Origin: Arachis hypogaea
Taxonomy: Eukaryota > Streptophyta > Magnoliopsida > Fabales > Fabaceae
Reading direction: 5' to 3'
DNA: 64,000 nucleotides
NCBI RefSeq assembly: GCF_003086295.3
Contig: NC_092045.1
Location: 91,836,693-91,900,692 of the forward strand
The notes below the pieces were generated by a model. It saw nothing but the letters and a program-made list of their open reading frames with translations, was not told the origin of the DNA and did no database searches. This document shows positions 60,257 to 64,000 of this stretch, one piece after another (the first letter of the stretch is position 1; the number at the start of each line of letters is the position of its first letter). Made by a program: the position numbers and the translations under genes.

Positions 60257-60873
60257 ATGGCTGATGAAGATGAGGGTTCTTACTCAAAGACGCAGAAACG
60301 AAATGGAAGCCCAAGCGCGCAGCGAGGGTTTGAATGCGATGTTGGCTTGATTGAGAGCTTCAGGAGAGGGGCGAATAGGAGGAAGAAAAGGGGCGAATAG
60401 GAGGAAGAAAAAATTTACAGCACCTACCTGTAACTGCGAAATATATGCCATCTTATTAGAGTTAAGTACCATGGACAACCCAAACAAACTTTTTCGAATG
60501 CTCCTATTTTAAGGTAATTTCGGTTTGATTTTGGACCTATTCTGCTAATGGTTATTTATGTCGATTTCTTTCTTTTCACTCTCAGCAAGTAAATGTATTT
60601 TTACATACCAAAGCTCCTCTTTGCAAATTCTTTGCTTGGTTGGACAAATATGTGACATCTTTTCATGGTAAAGATATAACGAGTTCTAATGAATTGGTGA
60701 ATCAAATGAAGAGATTGGAAGAGAAGTTGTGATCTCAGGAGATGTTGATGGAAAAGGACATAGTAGGGATAAAATCTCATGGTAGCACTAAATGCAGGAC
60801 TATTTCCACATTGATGTTTGGAATTGTATTGACATTGTCATTTTTGGCTTTATTTAGTGCATTGTATGCTTGA
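60257..60873 (+). pseudogene. GRF-type zinc finger protein relic
   Basis: ATG 60257 opens MADEDEGSYSKTQKRNGSPS and closes early at 60400, after a tandem duplication of GGGGCGAATAGGAGGAAGAA. A later frame reads KAPLCKFFAWLDKYVTSFHG (about 60610-60670), the C-terminal half of a GRF finger. It continues with a short coiled coil (NELVNQMKRLEEKL), a stop at 60730, and a final hydrophobic helix (TLMFGIVLTLSFLALFSALY) ending at TGA 60871. GRF finger, coiled coil and C-terminal membrane helix is the common layout of these small plant proteins. The first CxC half is missing, so it is a relic. 60874-61209 shows nothing recognisable. Confidence 0.6.
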
Positions 60874-61209
60874 ATAATTGTACTTATGGTGTAAGAAATA
60901 GGTTAGGATATCAAATTAGAGTTGTGTGATGGACCTGTTTTGTGGAGAAATGGAGTTTATGTGAAATATGCATTTTGCAAATTGAAAATAAAAATGTGAT
61001 GCAAGCCCTTATGCTTTAATCATCACCTGCATTGGTTGGTAAGTACATTGCATTAGATAAATCAAGTAGACAGCAGTAAGGACACTACTAATCAAATTAT
61101 AACGAAAATAACAAATAAGTGCATTTAAGGTTTGAGTAATGTGATATATTACCACCAAAATACATAACCAAAACAGAAGCAATGTCTAAGCCAATTTAGC
61201 ATTGCTGCA

Positions 61210-63830
61210 TGACGGAGGGATTAACGTCGGTCTAGAATTTATTAATAGAATTTCATTGTAAGTATAGTCCAAACAGATAATTAATTCTCAAAATCAAACT
61301 TTAATTTGATTTTCATAAGTGCAAACCAATAAAAAAAACGAAAGTATTAGATCTTAGGTCGTCACTCAAAAGAACTACAATGAGGTATGCGTATTATCAG
61401 TTATGAGCATACGGAGGTTTGCAGATAAACAGACAGAAAATTAAATAACAAGAAAGTAAAACCAACAACGGAAGGAATATAAAGGCTAAAAGACATTCCT
61501 GGTAAGGTTTGAGAGTCAAAGCTTCCTTTCCAAGTCATTGACCACAAATATAGTGATTATCTAGAGTTAATTCCATTTAGTCATCTCCAATATTGGAAGA
61601 AAGTCAAATAAGCATAGTCAGTCTTAATCCATAGGTCTTACTCGTCAATGGAAACAAGAACAACTAACAACCATAAATCATCAATCAATATTGGACATCA
61701 ATTAATCTTTCATCACTAACCACAACATGACATTTATAAGAGCAAACTCAATTAGTCAACCTTTAATGGTGAGATAAGTCAACCGAGCTCAATCAATCAC
61801 AATCCATAGGTCTTACTCATTAATGGAAACAAGATTAATTGAAATCCCCAAATTGTCAATCAATTTGGACATTAGTGACTCAAGGTCATCTCAACTCAAA
61901 CACTCAATTCTAAGTTAAGAGTGTAAAAATCTACTCTAAAACCAAGAGAAGCATTTTTACAAACACTTGGAAGGCATAAAAGTAAAGCAAGATAAAATTT
62001 CAATAATAATAAAATCTAAAGCTATCAAATATAAGATAGCAATAATCAATAATTAAAGGAAGCAATAATAATCATGAAAACATAAATTGCATTAAAGAAC
62101 TCAAAATTAACAATAATGTTCATAAAACTAAAAGTAGTAAAAATGAGAGATTAACAAGAGAAACTAAGAAAATTAAGACAATGAAATATGCAATTATAAA
62201 TGAAACTACACTAGAACAAGAATTAAAACCTAAATCTAAAGGAGAAATTACTAAATCTATCCTAATTCTAGAGAGAAGAGCTTCTCTCTCTAAAAAATGA
62301 CCTAAAACATAATTCTAAGCTACTCTAATTGCTCTCCCCCTTCATCTTTCTTTAGTTTGGCTTGAAATATCCAGAAAGGAGTTGGATTTGGGCTTGAGAA
62401 GGTCCAGAAATCGTCAGCTGATGAGTGGATAATTTATACGCTTTTTGACATTGATTTTACATATTTTTTAGTATGATTTAGTTAGTTTTTAGTATATAAT
62501 TATTAGTTTTTATTAGTTTTTAGTTTCTACACATCATAGATTAAGGTGTGGAGCTCTGCTGTTCCTCATGAATTAATGCAACTACTATTGTTTTCTATTC
62601 AATTCAAGCTTATTCTTGTTCCAAGATATCCATTCGCACTTCAACATGATGAATGTGATGATCAAGTGACATCATCACCATTCTCAGCTATGAACGCGTG
62701 CCTGACAACGACTTCCGTTCTACCTGAAAACAAGCTTGAATGCATATCTCTTGGCCTTTTGGTCCACGACACATGGTTGCCTCTCCTGGCAACAGAGCCT
62801 TCCATTCCGTGCAATTAGAGTCTTCGTGGTATAAGCTAGAATCCATTGGCAGCATTCTTGAGATCCGGAAAGTCTAAACCATGTCTGTGGTATTCCGAGT
62901 AGGATCTGGGATGGGATGACTGTGACGAGCTTCAAATTCGTGAGTGCTGGGTGCAGTGACAGTGCGCAAAAGGATCATTGGATCTTATTCCGACACGATC
63001 GAGAACCGACAGATGATTAGTCCTACGTAACCCGTAGCCGGACCATTTTCACTGAGAGAACGGACGGTAGCCATTGACAACGGTGGATCCCCCAATATAC
63101 AGCTTGCCATGGAAATGAGTACGCATGACTGGATGAAAGCAGTAGGAAAGCAGAGGTTCAGAGGGAACAAAGCATCTCCATGCGCTTATCTGAAATTTCC
63201 ACCAATGAATTTCATAAGTATCTCTATCCTTTTTTATGTTTTATCAGTCTTTTAATTATCAAAGTCCCAGAACCATTTGAATCTGCCTGACTGAGATTTA
63301 CAAGGTGACCATAGCTTGCTTCAAGCCGACAATCTCCATGGGATCGACCCTTACTCACGTAAGGTATTACTTGGACGACCCAATGCACTTGTTGGTCAGC
63401 TACGCGGAGTTGCGAAGAAAGTGTATGAGATCACGATTTCGTGTACCATCAGCCACGTGTTGTCTTAAGGGAATCACGTGCTATCAATTGTGCATACGCA
63501 TGACGCATGCGTACGCGCAACATGGCAAATTCTCAAAGCACGTACGCATGACCATGAAGTGCTTCAAACTTCATTTCTTCATGAATTTTCCACTTTTGTA
63601 TATTTTTCCTTTACTTCTTCAATCCATCCTTACCTTGTAAGCCTGAAATCACTCAACAAACACATCAAGGCATCGAATGGAATTAAAGTGAATTAAATTT
63701 ATCAATTTTAAGAGTCTAAAAAGCATGTTTTTACTCTTAAGCACAATTTAGGAAGAATTCATAAAACCATGCTACTTCAGTGAATATACTTATTTTAATA
63801 AAAAATAAACTATAAAATTATGATTTATCA
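61210..63830 (-). repeat. LTR of element G (minus strand), split by a solo LTR
   Basis: On the minus strand it begins TGATAAATCATAATTTTATA and resembles the element B LTR (AGCATGGTTTTAT..., CTTAAGAG.GAAAACATGCTTTTTAG). It ends near 61210 as ...CCCTCCGTCA. A polypurine tract and hairpin adjoin its start (63831-63868), so it is the 3' LTR of an element extending past the window. Without the inserted solo LTR it is about 1.59 kb. The 61210 end is less certain. Confidence 0.75.
62419..63448 (+). mobile_element. Solo FIDEL-like LTR with internal deletion
   Basis: Starts TGATGAGTGGATAATTTATA and ends ATTTCGTGTACCA, flanked by the perfect duplication TCAGC (62414-62418 and 63449-63453). Compared with the element F LTR it lacks roughly 600 bp after about 62523. 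There is no internal region, so it arose by LTR-LTR recombination. It is inserted in the LTR of element G. Confidence 0.92.
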
Positions 63831-63868
63831 ACGTTCCCACACTTAAATTATAACATGTCCTCATGCTA
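63831..63868 (-). other. Terminal hairpin and polypurine tract (element G)
   Basis: The minus strand reads TTAGCATG, loop AGGA, CATGTTA, then TAATTTAAGTGTGGGAACGT up to the LTR. One pair in the stem is a G-T (G-U in RNA) wobble. The remainder of the window to 64000 is internal DNA of element G without a recognised gene. Confidence 0.7.
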
Positions 63869-64000
63869 AGCATCAAGAAAGACAAGAAAGGGGTATCAAT
63901 ATTTATTCAATGTAAACTATCTATATACAATTTATCTACATTCATGCAACTACTCTAAATAACACTATATATTTATCTACATGTATTTACTTAGTCAAAG

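Noticed and set aside
1..64000. tRNA or rRNA genes
   Set aside because: The TGGCGCCGTTGCCGGGG matches are primer sites complementary to tRNA-Asp next to LTRs. No cloverleaf surrounds them, and no rRNA sequence was recognised.

Overview
This window is plant nuclear DNA, almost certainly from a legume and most likely peanut (Arachis). The reasons are a multi-exon plant MAP kinase kinase kinase gene, FIDEL-like LTR ends (TGATGAGCGGATAATTTATACG...), retrotransposon primer sites complementary to plant tRNA-Asp, and CG-dense ACGCGNNCGCGT arrays. The species call rests on recognition, not on a search. Only one gene looks intact: a MAPKKK3/YODA-type kinase at 55010-59454 (+), 11 exons, 653 residues. 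Nearly everything else is nested mobile DNA.

Layout. 1-12610: the 3' part of a FIDEL/Athila-like element (F), whose 3' LTR (2625-3713 plus 12067-12610) is split by element A (3714-12061, TSD GTGGT). A carries a 701-bp PIF/Harbinger-like element in its 3' LTR. 12611-16500: AT-rich DNA with a 22-bp minisatellite, a long-TIR element and a MULE-type MITE (TSD TTTAAATTA). 17860-47228: a plant mobile domain (MAIN-like) gene relic, split in an intron by element C (18607-45745, minus strand, TSD CACGT). The 3' LTR of C holds element B (18623-31855, TSD TTTAA), and B holds a CACTA transposon (20525-25774, TSD ATA) that has captured exons of the SUV3 RNA helicase gene. The 5' LTR of C holds element D (37296-44742, TSD AGAGC) and a 68-bp-arm palindrome. 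47358-51400: a decayed hAT transposon. 51400-54600: unrecognised exon-like sequence and a MULE transposase relic. 54600-59800: the kinase gene. 60257-60873: a GRF zinc-finger gene relic. 61210-64000: a minus-strand LTR (G) split by a solo FIDEL-like LTR (TSD TCAGC).

Shared architecture. A, B, C and D encode no polymerase. Each carries a decayed orphan ORF (Pro/Tyr-rich N-terminus and a conserved C-terminal domain with a WDPG motif), followed about 20-50 nt later by an invariant GGTGGG/CCCACC hairpin. All five assessable elements (F, A, B, C, D) carry two copies of a second module: a hairpin of variable, covarying stem closed by an AGGA-type tetraloop, followed by a TTAAGTGTGGGGAGGT-like polypurine tract. 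One copy is internal and one abuts the 3' LTR. I consider this paired hairpin-PPT module the best candidate for an undescribed system here.

All junctions and reading frames were read by eye. Family names without a diagnostic motif are recognition and should be treated as such.
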